Shown here piece after piece: positions 1-8,499 of a DNA stretch of 64,000 nt. Each line of letters opens with the position of its first letter. Positions within the stretch are counted from its first letter, which is position 1. Where the stretch lies: NCBI GenBank assembly GCA_947499545.1, contig CANMOZ010000004.1, positions 62,001 through 126,000 of the forward strand, given 5' to 3'. Both the position numbers and the translations under genes were made by a program. Origin of the DNA: an uncultured Saccharospirillaceae bacterium (GTDB lineage: Bacteria > Pseudomonadota > Gammaproteobacteria > Pseudomonadales > Oceanobacteraceae). The notes under the pieces were generated by a model. The model worked only from the letters and a program-made list of their open reading frames with translations. It ran no database searches and was not told the DNA's origin.

Positions 1-330
1 TATACCACGCGTATACAGTTATGGGTCGGGGTAAAAGTTGATGGTGCATTGACCGGCGTTCGCGTGGTGCAACATCAAGAGACTCCTGGGCTAGGCGATA
101 AAATCGAAATAAAAAAATCGGATTGGATTCTGCAGTTCAATGGTAAAAGTTTGGAATTACCAGTCCTTGAGCGGTGGGAAGTAAAAAAAGACGGTGGAGA
201 CTTTGATCAGTTGACAGGCGCAACGATCACGCCGCGCGCCATTGTTCATGCTGTCAGAAGAACCTTAGCCTTTTACAAGCGGCATCAGACTGACTTATTG
301 AGTCTTGCAAAAAAGAAGTTTGATAACTGA
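1..330 (+). CDS. rnfG: Electron transport complex subunit RnfG, C-terminal part
   Basis: The reading frame is open from base 1, so this is the 3' part of a gene that begins outside the window. RnfG is the periplasm-facing subunit of the Rnf (Rsx) ion-pumping ferredoxin:NAD oxidoreductase and carries covalent FMN. Visible family features are the segment TPGLGDKIE and, about 40 residues before the end, TGATIT. The latter is the (S/T)GAT(I)T flavinylation motif, in which the last Thr takes FMN through a phosphoester bond. The next gene, rnfE, follows after 39 bases in the usual rnfABCDGE order, which supports the call. No start or signal anchor is visible because of the window edge. Confidence 0.93.
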   Translation, partial: YTTRIQLWVGVKVDGALTGVRVVQHQETPGLGDKIEIKKSDWILQFNGKSLELPVLERWEVKKDGGDFDQLTGATITPRAIVHAVRRTLAFYKRHQTDLLSLAKKKFDN

Positions 331-369
331 AAGGCAAACATCGTTAACCTGACGTTTTCTTATTAATGA

Positions 370-1095
370 ATGGGTAAGTGCCGAGTGTCGAATAATTCTG
401 AACCACTAAAGATCATGTGGAATGGTGTGTGGGGGAGTAATCCCGCTCTAGTGCAGTTGTTAGGTCTTTGCCCATTACTTGCCGTAACATCGACGGTGGT
501 GAATGCCTTAGGGTTAGGTATGGCAACGCTCTGTGTACTGGTGGGGTCAAATGCTGCTGTGTCATTGATTCGGAATTGGGTTCAACCAGCGATACGATTA
601 CCGGCCTTCGTCATGATCATAGCGTCATTAGTGACCTCAGTTGAACTGTTGATGCAGGCTTATACTTACGATCTTTATTTGGTGTTGGGTATTTTCATCC
701 CATTGATTGTGACTAATTGCGCAATATTGGGGCGAGCAGAAGCATACGCAAGTAAAAATCCTTTTTTCATGTCCATTCTTGATGGTTTCATGATGGGGGT
801 GGGCTTTTTGTTGGTGCTGTTGGTGCTTGGGGCTGTGCGCGAGTTAATTGGCCAGGGAACCTTGTTTACGGATATGCATCTTCTTTTTGGTGAGGAAGCA
901 AAGTCCTGGCGTTGGGAAGTTGTGCCGGATTACCCTCCGTTCTTATTTGCCATTTTGCCCCCAGGCGCCTTTGTTGTAATGGGATTGTTGATTGCCCTGA
1001 AAAATGTCATAGATTCCTCCTTAAAAGCAAAGCAAGCTTCCAATGCTGCGCCATCGGGGTCTAAACGAGTGCGTGTAACTGGGCCTGTAACCTAG
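370..1095 (+). CDS. rnfE: Electron transport complex subunit RnfE
   Basis: Integral membrane subunit of the Rnf complex, about 240 residues with six predicted hydrophobic segments. The N-terminal stretch [19 protein letters not shown], the central [17 protein letters not shown] and the C-terminal [12 protein letters not shown] match conserved parts of E. coli RsxE as I recall it. The paired TNC/LGLCP cysteines are those proposed to bind an iron-sulfur cluster between RnfA and RnfE. The ATG at 370 gives an N-terminus about 15 residues longer than a start at the internal Met before WNGVWGSN, and no strong Shine-Dalgarno sequence separates the two. In many gammaproteobacteria nth follows rnfE; here an unrelated dehydrogenase gene does. 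Confidence 0.95.
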   Translation: MGKCRVSNNSEPLKIMWNGVWGSNPALVQLLGLCPLLAVTSTVVNALGLGMATLCVLVGSNAAVSLIRNWVQPAIRLPAFVMIIASLVTSVELLMQAYTYDLYLVLGIFIPLIVTNCAILGRAEAYASKNPFFMSILDGFMMGVGFLLVLLVLGAVRELIGQGTLFTDMHLLFGEEAKSWRWEVVPDYPPFLFAILPPGAFVVMGLLIALKNVIDSSLKAKQASNAAPSGSKRVRVTGPVT

Positions 1096-1107
1096 AGGTT
1101 GTGATTT

Positions 1108-1971
1108 ATGAAAGAAGTGGCTTTTTTAGGCTTGGGTGTAATGGGTTTTCCAATGGCTGGGCACCTGGCGAAGTCGGGTTTTCATGTCAGGGTTTACAAT
1201 CGTTCGCTTCAAAAAGCAGATGCTTGGTTGGAGCAATACGAAGGTCAATTGGCAGCTTCCCCTGCGGAAGCAGCTGATGGTGCAGAGTTAATTGCCTTAT
1301 GTCTAGGGAATGATCAGAGTGTCGAAGACGCTTTAATGAGTGAGCAAGGCGTTCTTTCTTGTGCCAAGCCGGGAACGATTATTCTGGATCACACGACGAC
1401 ATCAAGTTTGTTGGCTCAAAAAATGAGCGAGGCTTGCAAGGCTAAGTCTGTGCATTTTCTAGATGCACCGGTGTCAGGAGGTGAAGCAGGGGCCGTAAAT
1501 GGAACTCTCACGGCGATGGTAGGGGGCCATCAAGCGGCTTATCAAAAAGCTGAGCCGGTGTTGTCAGCGTACACTCAAATGCATCGATATTTTGGTGAAT
1601 CTGGTAAAGGCCAAGAAGCTAAGATGGTGAACCAAACGCTGATTGTAGGTGTTCTTCAAGGTTTGTCAGAAGGCTTATTGCTCGCTGAGAAGTGCGGGAT
1701 TGATATTAAAACTCTCACAGAGACCCTCTCCAAAGGCGCTGCTCAGTCATGGCAATTGGAAAATCGAGCAATGACCATGTCGAACAATGAATTTAATTTC
1801 GGATTTGCCATTGATCACATGATCAAAGATTTAGGGATTGTTCAGGAGCACGCCTCTCGGCAAGGGCTAGACTTGCCTTTGGTTTCGGATGTCTTGGAGC
1901 GATACAAGGTGCTATCAGACGATGGAGAAGGTCGATCTGACACCTCTGTGTTGATCAAGAGTCTGAGATGA
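1108..1971 (+). CDS. NAD(P)-dependent beta-hydroxyacid dehydrogenase (3-hydroxyisobutyrate dehydrogenase family)
   Basis: Oxidises or reduces a small beta-hydroxyacid/semialdehyde pair; the exact substrate (hydroxyisobutyrate, tartronate semialdehyde, succinic semialdehyde or another) cannot be read from sequence. The N-terminus has the Rossmann fingerprint GLGVMGFPMAGHL followed by YNRS, suggesting NADP preference. Residues about 118-130 contain the substrate-binding DAPVSGGEAGA, and GKGQEAKMVNQ near residue 170 carries the conserved catalytic Lys. The length of 287 residues is normal for the family. AGAGG lies about nine bases before the ATG. Its stop codon overlaps the start of a 50-codon frame by ATGA, which leads directly into a threonine aldolase gene, so the three may be one transcript for amino-acid-derived metabolites. 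Confidence 0.88.
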   Translation: MKEVAFLGLGVMGFPMAGHLAKSGFHVRVYNRSLQKADAWLEQYEGQLAASPAEAADGAELIALCLGNDQSVEDALMSEQGVLSCAKPGTIILDHTTTSSLLAQKMSEACKAKSVHFLDAPVSGGEAGAVNGTLTAMVGGHQAAYQKAEPVLSAYTQMHRYFGESGKGQEAKMVNQTLIVGVLQGLSEGLLLAEKCGIDIKTLTETLSKGAAQSWQLENRAMTMSNNEFNFGFAIDHMIKDLGIVQEHASRQGLDLPLVSDVLERYKVLSDDGEGRSDTSVLIKSLR

Positions 1972-2120
1972 TAGAGGGAGCTTTAAAGAATCTTGGCCAT
2001 TTTTCCTATCAGGTGGCCTTGCTAGGTAAAATGATAGGCCGTGACATTGACATTTGGAGGCACGTATTGGCTAATACGGTCTCGCTATTAACAGGATTGA
2101 CCTCGGGGAAGCAAAGATGA
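1968..2120 (+). CDS. Candidate small gene, 50 codons, translationally coupled on both sides
   Basis: This frame fills the gap between the dehydrogenase and the threonine aldolase. Its ATG overlaps the upstream TGA as ATGA (1968-1971), and its own TGA overlaps the downstream ATG as ATGA (2117-2120). The product begins MIEGALKNLGHFSYQVALLG and ends LLTGLTSGKQR; it is mostly hydrophobic to amphipathic with no recognised domain. AAGAG sits six bases before the start. The double four-base overlap is the typical geometry of coupled genes and argues that the frame is translated, but 50 open codons can also arise by chance. Function unknown. Confidence 0.5.
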   Translation: MIEGALKNLGHFSYQVALLGKMIGRDIDIWRHVLANTVSLLTGLTSGKQR

Positions 2121-3142
2121 TTAAACAGTTTGCAAGTGACAACTATTCTGGCATTTGTCCTGAGGCCCTTGATTACATGATGCAGGCCAACGGCGTTGAT
2201 GGCATTGCTTATGGTGATGATGAGTGGACTCAAAAAGCGGCAGACCGGTTTCGAGAGTTGTTTGAAACCGACTGTGAAGTGTTCTTCGTTTTTAATGGAA
2301 CCGCAGCAAACTCGCTGTCATTAGCGTCTATGTGTCAATCCTATCACAGTGTTGTTTGTCACGAGTTGGCGCATATCGAAACGGATGAGTGTGGTGCGCC
2401 TGAGTTTGCATCAAATGGAGCAAAATTGTTAACAGGGACAGGGGAGCTCGGGAAGTTGACGCCAGAATCCATTGAGTATCTGGTTACCAAGCGCAGCGAT
2501 ATTCATTACCCAAAACCAAAAGTGCTCAGCATTACCCAAACAACGGAAGTAGGAACGCTCTATACCCTAGATGAGTTGTCGGCCATTAAAGCCGTGGCAG
2601 ATAAGCATGACCTAAAAATCCATATGGATGGCGCTCGCTTTGCGAATGCGGTGGCAGGATTGAACGCTTCTCCGGCAGATATCACTTGGAAAAGTGGCGT
2701 TGATGTACTCTGCTTTTCAGGTACTAAGAATGGATTGGCAGTGGGAGAGGCCATTATCTTTTTTGATCGCGCCCTGGCTGAAGACTTTGGTTATCGGTGT
2801 AAACAAGCGGGTCAACTAGCCTCTAAGATGAGATTTATTTCGGGTCCTTGGTTGGGTTTGCTGGAAACCGGTGCTTGGTTGAAGAATGCAAAACATGCTA
2901 ATGCATGTGCGGCCTATTTATCTGATAAGCTGGCAGGCATTGAGGAATTAAACTTAATGTTTCCAACGGAAGCGAATGCTGTTTTCGTTGAAATACCACA
3001 GCCGGCCATACAGGCTTTGCGTGACAAGGGTTGGCGCTTCTATACCTTTATTGGTGCTGGTGGCGTTAGGCTTGTTACCTCTTGGAATACAAGCTACGAG
3101 CGCATGGATGATTTTATCCATGATTTAAAACAAGCGCTTTAA
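2117..3142 (+). CDS. Low-specificity L-threonine aldolase family PLP enzyme
   Basis: Fold-type I PLP enzyme that cleaves L-threonine or L-allo-threonine (and other beta-hydroxy amino acids) to glycine and an aldehyde. The start FASDNYSGICPEAL, the Gly/Ala-rich FVFNGTAANSLSL for phosphate binding, HMDGARFANA with the PLP-pairing Asp, and CFSGTKNG with the Schiff-base Lys are all visible in the expected order. The length of 341 residues is normal. GGGGA lies about six bases before the ATG. The start overlaps the small upstream frame by four bases. A hairpin terminator follows the stop codon by about 20 bases. Typical LtaE and the paralogous beta-eliminating enzymes share these motifs, so the substrate is inferred from the family. 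Confidence 0.9.
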   Translation: MIKQFASDNYSGICPEALDYMMQANGVDGIAYGDDEWTQKAADRFRELFETDCEVFFVFNGTAANSLSLASMCQSYHSVVCHELAHIETDECGAPEFASNGAKLLTGTGELGKLTPESIEYLVTKRSDIHYPKPKVLSITQTTEVGTLYTLDELSAIKAVADKHDLKIHMDGARFANAVAGLNASPADITWKSGVDVLCFSGTKNGLAVGEAIIFFDRALAEDFGYRCKQAGQLASKMRFISGPWLGLLETGAWLKNAKHANACAAYLSDKLAGIEELNLMFPTEANAVFVEIPQPAIQALRDKGWRFYTFIGAGGVRLVTSWNTSYERMDDFIHDLKQAL

Positions 3143-3162
3143 TGTATAGACTGGTTAATGTG

Positions 3163-3184
3163 AAGGGAGCAATGCTCCCTTTTT
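3163..3184 (+). terminator. Rho-independent terminator after the threonine aldolase gene
   Basis: An 8-bp perfect stem, AAGGGAGC with GCTCCCTT, closed by an AAT loop and running into a short T tract. It lies 20 bases after the stop codon. Confidence 0.8.
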
Positions 3185-3452
3185 AATGCGTGCATTTTAA
3201 TTTGGATTTTTAAATTAAATAATGGTTGGTCTAACCGTTAATAACCTTTAAGCTTGTTGGAGCTGTAAAGCAATTCGCCTTGTTTTATTGTGTTGGGTTG
3301 TTCTTGTTGTGGTTGTATTTCTTTAAGAGTTGTTTTTTTTGATTGAGCTCGTATAGTTTGCAGGAATTGCTCGTTAGGGTGATTCGTTGTTTTTTGGCTC
3401 GGATGCGCCAGAAAATAAAAATAAGAAATAAATTCGAATATGGACTGTAATA

Positions 3453-3812
3453 ATGAAAAAGATTGCAAAAATCTCCATCCTTGCTGCTTCCCTAGCTGCC
3501 TCTTCAGTATTCGCTTCTGACTATTATGAATTAGGAAGCGAGGCAAATGATGCGCTTTACCATCTAAGTAAATACTGTGGTGTTGAATTGGGTCAGGTAA
3601 AAGGTTATTACCCTGGTGCTTGGGTTGGCTCAACTGGAAAATGGTCAAATGAAAATAATAACTATGGTTATGAATACAACCTGTTTTATGCGCCGAATTA
3701 TTTTAATACGGAAAGCCTGGGAACGCTCTCTTTGAGCGCAACCTATATTCCTAACCCGCCTGCTGATGGATCAAGCTACAAATACGAATGTTCAATAGAT
3801 TGGACTAATTGA
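3453..3812 (+). CDS. Small secreted protein of unknown function
   Basis: 119 residues beginning with a clear Sec signal peptide (MKKIAKISILAASLAASSVFA, cut after the Ala near residue 22). The mature part is rich in Tyr, Asn and Gly and contains two cysteines, one in KYCGVEL and one in YECSIDW, which could form a disulfide in the periplasm or outside the cell. No known family was recognised. GGA lies about eight bases before the ATG. The 268 bases upstream are AT-rich and contain no other convincing gene, so this is probably transcribed alone. A long frame on the opposite strand overlaps it but has no signal peptide or family features. Confidence 0.7.
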   Translation: MKKIAKISILAASLAASSVFASDYYELGSEANDALYHLSKYCGVELGQVKGYYPGAWVGSTGKWSNENNNYGYEYNLFYAPNYFNTESLGTLSLSATYIPNPPADGSSYKYECSIDWTN

Positions 3813-3821
3813 TACGTTGAA

Positions 3822-3853
3822 CCCTGCGCCAGCTTAAAAGCGCTGGCCCAGGG
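3822..3853. terminator. Hairpin between convergent genes, possible bidirectional terminator
   Basis: Two stacked stems, CCCTG/CAGGG and GCCAGC/GCTGGC, around an eight-base loop, placed 10 bases after the small secreted protein gene and 35 bases after the end of the opposing protease gene. Neither strand shows a proper T tract, so termination is only suggested. Confidence 0.45.
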
Positions 3854-3888
3854 CTTGGTGACAATATGTAGGGGCAAGGTAAATCTCT

Positions 3889-6426
3889 TTATTTGAATAT
3901 TTTGGGCGAACCTATTCTGAGCTTTGGAAGTAGCAGTAATAAAATTGCTAGTAGCTCTATTGGTAGTGGGCTACCACCGCCACCAGATCCTCCGTCTCCA
4001 TTACTGCCTGATCCATCACCCTTAGAATCATCCTTGGTACCATTGTTACTGTCTCCGGTGGTGTCTGCTCCATCGCCAGTGTCTGTTCCATCGCCAGTGT
4101 CTGCTCCATCGCCAGTGTCTGTTCCATCGCCAGTGTCTGTTCCATCGCCAGTGTCTGTTCCATCGCCAGTATCTGTTCCATCACCGGTATCTGTTCCATC
4201 ACCAATTGCTTTTGTAATACTTACGGTAATTGCGCTAGAGGTTGATTCTTTGCCATCCTCTACAGTTGCTTCCAGCTGAACCGTCTTTCCTGCCATACCT
4301 GCACGAGTTGTCATTGTGTATTCACTGTGCCCGCCTGAAAGTATAACGTCAGGATCTGTTGAACTTATGGTTAGGGACAGTTTGTCTCCATCAATATCCT
4401 TTGCTTCTAATGCACCAAGATCCAGTTTTAGAGAGGCATCGTCAGCGGCAAAGAAAGATGTACGATTTATGACGGGTGGCGTATTTTGTGGAGGCAGGCC
4501 GCTTACTAGAATACGCATAGCATAATCATATAAAGGATCTTTAGTAGCATTGCCATTAGACACGGTGTAAAAAACACCGTCTTTTATGCCTTTGTCTCGG
4601 AAACCCCAGGTATTGGTAAATTCGGCGTGTAAAAAGAGAGTGTCCTGCTTGGATATATCTGCTGGGTACGGGAACATGATCCGCTGCCAAGTACCACCAT
4701 AAGCGGTTTTAGAGGCTGTAACGATAAAGTTTTTGTTGATCGCGTCTTGAAGTGTAAAGGCTAAGCCAACTTTAACCGTTCCTGATTTATCGCTGGACCC
4801 AAAAACAATATCTGCGCCATCAGCAAAACTTGCGGTATTGGGAGCCTCCATGATGAATACATTACTACCCGAATAACTTCCAAGGCTTTGGGGTGCTTCG
4901 TTGTAACCAATACTGTCTTTATCCTGGTCCAGCCCGGTTACCGTTGCGGTAAGGAATCCACTCCCAATTTTGATATCTTCGATCTTGAGGGATGTTTTTT
5001 TTCCATTGTTGTCAGTAGGGTTGATAAAGCTATTGGTACTATTGCCAAACATTTTAAAGCTGCTGTCTGTTTCAGCAAGGATCATTTTCTTTTCTTTATG
5101 GTTTGTTGTTGAAACCGAGTGGTCAATGTGGCTGACAAGTAAACCACTGTGTTGAAGAGCAATGTCTAATCCATCTCCTCCTCGATGCTCCAACATAAAG
5201 AATTCAAGGTGTTTGTATGGATCAATCCATAATTTACGGTAGCTATCCTCTTGGTCTGCGAGTGATAGTGTAACTTGTTCGTTGACGCCATCAACGTCTT
5301 TAGGGAACGCAAATCCTAAATGTTCTTTACTCCAGCCTGATAGCTGTGCTGGGTCCGTACCACCATAAGATCCTGGAGCAGACCCCCACGAACCACCCGC
5401 CATTAATCCCCACTTCCCATAGTCCCCCGTTACTTCATAGCTGTAAAGGTCAGGTAAAGCGAGCATTAAATGGCCAAGTTCATGAGCGATAATACCAATG
5501 GTTGTTTGGTGATATTTATCGCCCCATTCACAGTGACGTTCCCCAAAGCGAGCGTAGTCACCGATTGATACACCATCAAGAGTAACAGGTGAAATCCATG
5601 CGCGATGACCCCAAGTGGAAGGTTTAGCGCCGCTATCATCAACACCGCAGCTTGAACTCTCATAGCCAGCAACAATGAAAATTATGGCTAGCTCTTGTGG
5701 CGTTATGACCCCGTTTTTATCGACATCGTATTGAGCATAATTAATATCACCATCAATCCGTGTGTAAGCATTTTGAACCAATGATTCCATGGAAGCTCGA
5801 CCATAATTAGGATGGTTGGAGTTTATGTGTACGTGAGCAATACCATCATTAGCCGTACCATTACGCTCTTCTGCTGGGCGCATATTATATTTGCCATACG
5901 AAGCAATCTGAAAATATCGTTTTACGGATTTTTGAGATTCGAAAATCATGTCGGCATAACTATGAGTTGAATACTCCATTGGCCAACCATTAAAGCTCAC
6001 CATAATGACGAGAACAGGTTGATTAAAATTGGTGTTAATGGATTGATAATCGGTATCGCCAAGTGTTCTGCCTGCTTGGACTGTTTTATCCGCCTCGCTG
6101 GTAGGTGTAAAGCCGGCAAAGCGAGCTGAAGCTGATAGAGCTCCCTTAGGCGGGGTTTCGCCAACTAGCGTTTTTTTATTGCTTCTGCCCTTGGTTGCAA
6201 AGTAAAAAGCATTGTTATCACGTTCAGCGACATGGCCTGAGCGAGTTTCGTACCAGTAATCGGTACTGTCGCCCATCAAGCGTACTTCCACGGTTTGGCC
6301 ATTGGGTTGCTTGAAAGTCAGCCAGTGCTGAGCAGCAAGTGTATTGGCGTTAGAGACGTTATTTAGCCCAATGCCTACCCAGGCTAATACTCCCCATACG
6401 ACGCTAAAAGATCTGATGAGATTCAT
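3889..6426 (-). CDS. M6-family (immune inhibitor A-like) secreted metalloprotease with repeat linker and C-terminal sorting tail
   Basis: Predicted secreted zinc protease. A signal peptide covers about residues 1-28. The catalytic motif HELGHLMLALPD, with HExxH at 315-319, is typical of M6 peptidases, and an EF-hand-like calcium loop (DVDKNG..) lies near residue 232. After a beta-rich C-terminal region come eight copies of a six-residue GDG[TA]DT unit, a Ser/Asn/Gly-rich linker, then a Gly-rich stretch, a hydrophobic helix (PIELLAILLLLL) and a basic end. That tail looks like a GlyGly-CTERM signal processed by rhombosortase, or a simple C-terminal anchor. The gene appears monocistronic and stands opposite the neighbouring small secreted protein gene. 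Confidence 0.88.
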   Translation of the reverse strand: MNLIRSFSVVWGVLAWVGIGLNNVSNANTLAAQHWLTFKQPNGQTVEVRLMGDSTDYWYETRSGHVAERDNNAFYFATKGRSNKKTLVGETPPKGALSASARFAGFTPTSEADKTVQAGRTLGDTDYQSINTNFNQPVLVIMVSFNGWPMEYSTHSYADMIFESQKSVKRYFQIASYGKYNMRPAEERNGTANDGIAHVHINSNHPNYGRASMESLVQNAYTRIDGDINYAQYDVDKNGVITPQELAIIFIVAGYESSSCGVDDSGAKPSTWGHRAWISPVTLDGVSIGDYARFGERHCEWGDKYHQTTIGIIAHELGHLMLALPDLYSYEVTGDYGKWGLMAGGSWGSAPGSYGGTDPAQLSGWSKEHLGFAFPKDVDGVNEQVTLSLADQEDSYRKLWIDPYKHLEFFMLEHRGGDGLDIALQHSGLLVSHIDHSVSTTNHKEKKMILAETDSSFKMFGNSTNSFINPTDNNGKKTSLKIEDIKIGSGFLTATVTGLDQDKDSIGYNEAPQSLGSYSGSNVFIMEAPNTASFADGADIVFGSSDKSGTVKVGLAFTLQDAINKNFIVTASKTAYGGTWQRIMFPYPADISKQDTLFLHAEFTNTWGFRDKGIKDGVFYTVSNGNATKDPLYDYAMRILVSGLPPQNTPPVINRTSFFAADDASLKLDLGALEAKDIDGDKLSLTISSTDPDVILSGGHSEYTMTTRAGMAGKTVQLEATVEDGKESTSSAITVSITKAIGDGTDTGDGTDTGDGTDTGDGTDTGDGTDTGDGADTGDGTDTGDGADTTGDSNNGTKDDSKGDGSGSNGDGGSGGGGSPLPIELLAILLLLLPKLRIGSPKIFK
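4060..4204 (-). repeat. 18-bp tandem repeat, about eight units, inside the M6 protease gene
   Basis: On the + strand the unit reads about tctgttccatcgccagtg and repeats in phase with codons, so each unit encodes GDG[TA]DT on the minus strand. Units differ at only one or two positions (Thr/Ala switch, cac/cgc variants). The near identity at DNA level suggests recent expansion by slippage, so copy number probably varies among strains. The encoded acidic linker could bind calcium or act as a spacer; this is inference. Confidence 0.9.
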
Positions 6427-6567
6427 AAAAAACCCAGTTTATTTCCAGAAATAGAGTTTGATTCTCCTTTCCGCTCCAATGGGTTTACGAATCCATACGC
6501 AACCTTATAACCAAAGAGTATGCGAGCTGAAACCATCAGCTCGCTACGCAATGCAGCCTGTTTGAAG

Positions 6568-7332
6568 TCACTGATAGGCTTTTAGTATTTCGTCGTATTT
6601 ACCGCTTTCCTTAACGGCATCAATACCGCTTTGAAGTTCTGAAACTAAAGCGTCAGGTGCATCAGGGCTGAAAGCGTAAAAGAGCTGGCCTTCATTAAGG
6701 ACGTGAACCTCAACGAAATCCTCATTGTTTAGGCCTAGTTTTTTTACTTGATAGCGAAGGGAGTTTAATTCGTAAGCCAGTAGATCAATGCGCTTGCTCT
6801 GGAGTTGCTGGATAATATTTTCAGCTTTAGCCTGTGGTTTAACTTTATTGTCTGGGACGACGCCTAATGCTCGAACCAATTGTTCGCCAATATCATCACG
6901 CACAACACCAATATTGTACTGAGCTAAATCATTTGGTGAGTTAATGGTAATGCCAGCATCTTTACGTGCAATGACAGAGTTTTTGGATGCGACAATTGGA
7001 CCAGCCCATTTAAATAATGGTTCGCGTTGTTCAGTACGAGTGGTTGAAAACAGAACTGTCATCGGTCCTTTCAAAGCTTGCCGGTATCCTCTAGTCCAAG
7101 GAAGGACTTTTATGTTGCTGGCTGTAACCCCGGCGCCTTTATTTTCAAGGGCAGCAATTAACAAATCAACACCAATACCTTTCAACTGCTTATCTTCAGT
7201 AGTGAAGTTGAAAGGAGGATACTCCTCGGTTAAGTATTCCAGTTTGTTTAAGCCTTCCGCTTGGGCTTGGGTTGCGACAATTGTGAGCACAATGGTACAG
7301 AGATATCCTTTAAGATGAGTTAGACCTTTCAT
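6568..7332 (-). CDS. Orphan periplasmic solute-binding protein (SBP_bac_3 type)
   Basis: 254 residues with a signal peptide ending in TQAQA near residue 25. The mature start LEYLTEEYPPFNF and the later motif LPWTRGYRQAL...FSTTRTEQREPLFKW are typical of family 3 extracellular solute-binding domains related to amino-acid receptors. No ABC permease or ATPase gene is adjacent, so it is an orphan receptor. It may serve a distant transporter or a sensor. It shares the PW-R-Y and TxxR-FxW pattern with the products at 30145-30888 and 30966-31673. It has 375 noncoding bases upstream. Confidence 0.85.
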   Translation of the reverse strand: MKGLTHLKGYLCTIVLTIVATQAQAEGLNKLEYLTEEYPPFNFTTEDKQLKGIGVDLLIAALENKGAGVTASNIKVLPWTRGYRQALKGPMTVLFSTTRTEQREPLFKWAGPIVASKNSVIARKDAGITINSPNDLAQYNIGVVRDDIGEQLVRALGVVPDNKVKPQAKAENIIQQLQSKRIDLLAYELNSLRYQVKKLGLNNEDFVEVHVLNEGQLFYAFSPDAPDALVSELQSGIDAVKESGKYDEILKAYQ

Positions 7333-7707
7333 AATGTGAACCTACTTAACTATCAACCTGCAATTGATGAGAAGGAAAATTGCTTTGGTTATAACGTTCA
7401 ATGTCACCTTAGTCTTCATTCTTGCAGATCCCTTTTCATGGAGTGCTTTTGAAGAGCAGAGGCGATTACATTCAACTTAGATAACCCCGTTTATCAATTT
7501 CAGCATAGTCAATACAGGTCAATAGCAAAAAAAGACATTTGTTAATGCGGGCAATGAATGACTTTTTGGTACGTCCATATAATCTGCGGTAAAATGCATA
7601 GAATTCAGCAAATTAACATATTCCACCTTTGGTGTGACGAAGGGTAGAGAGCACTTTTTTGGAGATTAGGATAAAAAACGGTCAGTTGGTCTTCACAATT
7701 GGTAGGG
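7333..7707. other. 375-bp intergenic region without a recognised gene
   Basis: Lies between the start of a minus-strand solute-binding protein gene and the end of a minus-strand response regulator gene, so it should hold the promoter of the former. I see no convincing reading frame with a ribosome-binding site, no tRNA-like fold and no repeat. A clear -35/-10 pair was not identified. Confidence 0.5.
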
Positions 7708-8499
7708 CTAGTTGAGAGTACTTTGCAAAATGTGTTTTAGACTTGAGGAATCAATGGTTTTATCAAATAGAGCACAGACACCCGCTTGCCGAATGGCGGA
7801 TAGGCGACTTGTCTCAGATTCACTTGTCACCATAATGACGGGTATGTATGAATATTCACTGCCCTTTAAGTAATTTAGGAGCTCTTCTCCATTCATTTCC
7901 GGCATATTGTAATCAGAAACAATAAAATCAATAGAATTATTGGCAAGGCAATCTATGGCTTCGTGTCCATTTTCTGCTTCTAGGATGTTGTTTATGTCTA
8001 ATCCTTTCAGAAGCCGTGTAATATGCTTGCGTGCAAAACTGCTGTCATCAACAATCAGTGCACATAAATCGTCAGTATCTAAATTATCGAGTTCTAAAAT
8101 TTCATCTGTCATGGAGTCCCTTACCGCTATCAGAGCTCTGTTAAGGTCTTCATGATTAAAGGGTTTTGGTAAAACAGCAATGGCCCCAGCCTGTTTTACA
8201 CCGTCAATCAGTTCAAAAGACGTTTCGCTAGAAATCATCATGAAATTCATATCTTCAGTCGATTCTTGACTTCTAAGTTGTTGAATTAATTCAACGGCGG
8301 TCATGTCGGGTAGATGCATGGCGCTGATCATCAAATCGGGGTGATATTTTTCGGAATATTCGAGAGCATCTTTACCGCTGTCAACAGCGTCTAGCTTACT
8401 AATGCCTTGCTTCGTCAGAGCTTGCTGAATAATTTTCTGCTGCGTGTGGCTTGGTTCGACTAAAAGAATGCTTAGGTCATTAACGCCGACATTGCCCAT
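7708..8499 (-). CDS. Double-receiver response regulator with degenerate first receiver
   Basis: 263 residues made only of two CheY-like receiver domains (about 8-125 and 143-262) and no output domain. The second receiver keeps the full active site: LIVDDS acidic pair, phospho-acceptor Asp in FIVSDYNMPEMNG, Ser in MVTSES and Lys in LFDKT. The first has LLVEPS at the acidic pocket and PDLMISAMHLPDM where the acceptor Asp should be, so that position is Ala and it probably cannot be phosphorylated, although Lys (LPKPF) remains. Such proteins act as phosphate sinks or protein-protein switches in chemotaxis-like or phosphorelay pathways. No kinase gene is adjacent. Partner unknown. Confidence 0.88.
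   Translation of the reverse strand: MGNVGVNDLSILLVEPSHTQQKIIQQALTKQGISKLDAVDSGKDALEYSEKYHPDLMISAMHLPDMTAVELIQQLRSQESTEDMNFMMISSETSFELIDGVKQAGAIAVLPKPFNHEDLNRALIAVRDSMTDEILELDNLDTDDLCALIVDDSSFARKHITRLLKGLDINNILEAENGHEAIDCLANNSIDFIVSDYNMPEMNGEELLNYLKGSEYSYIPVIMVTSESETSRLSAIRQAGVCALFDKTIDSSSLKHILQSTLN

Noticed and set aside
3238-3648. 136-codon frame on the minus strand opposite the small secreted protein
   Set aside because: Low-complexity, Gln/Leu-rich product with no signal peptide or family; the plus-strand gene has a clear signal peptide.
3893-4279. 128-codon + strand frame made of SPVSVP repeats
   Set aside because: It is the antisense reading of the 18-bp repeat in the M6 protease gene.
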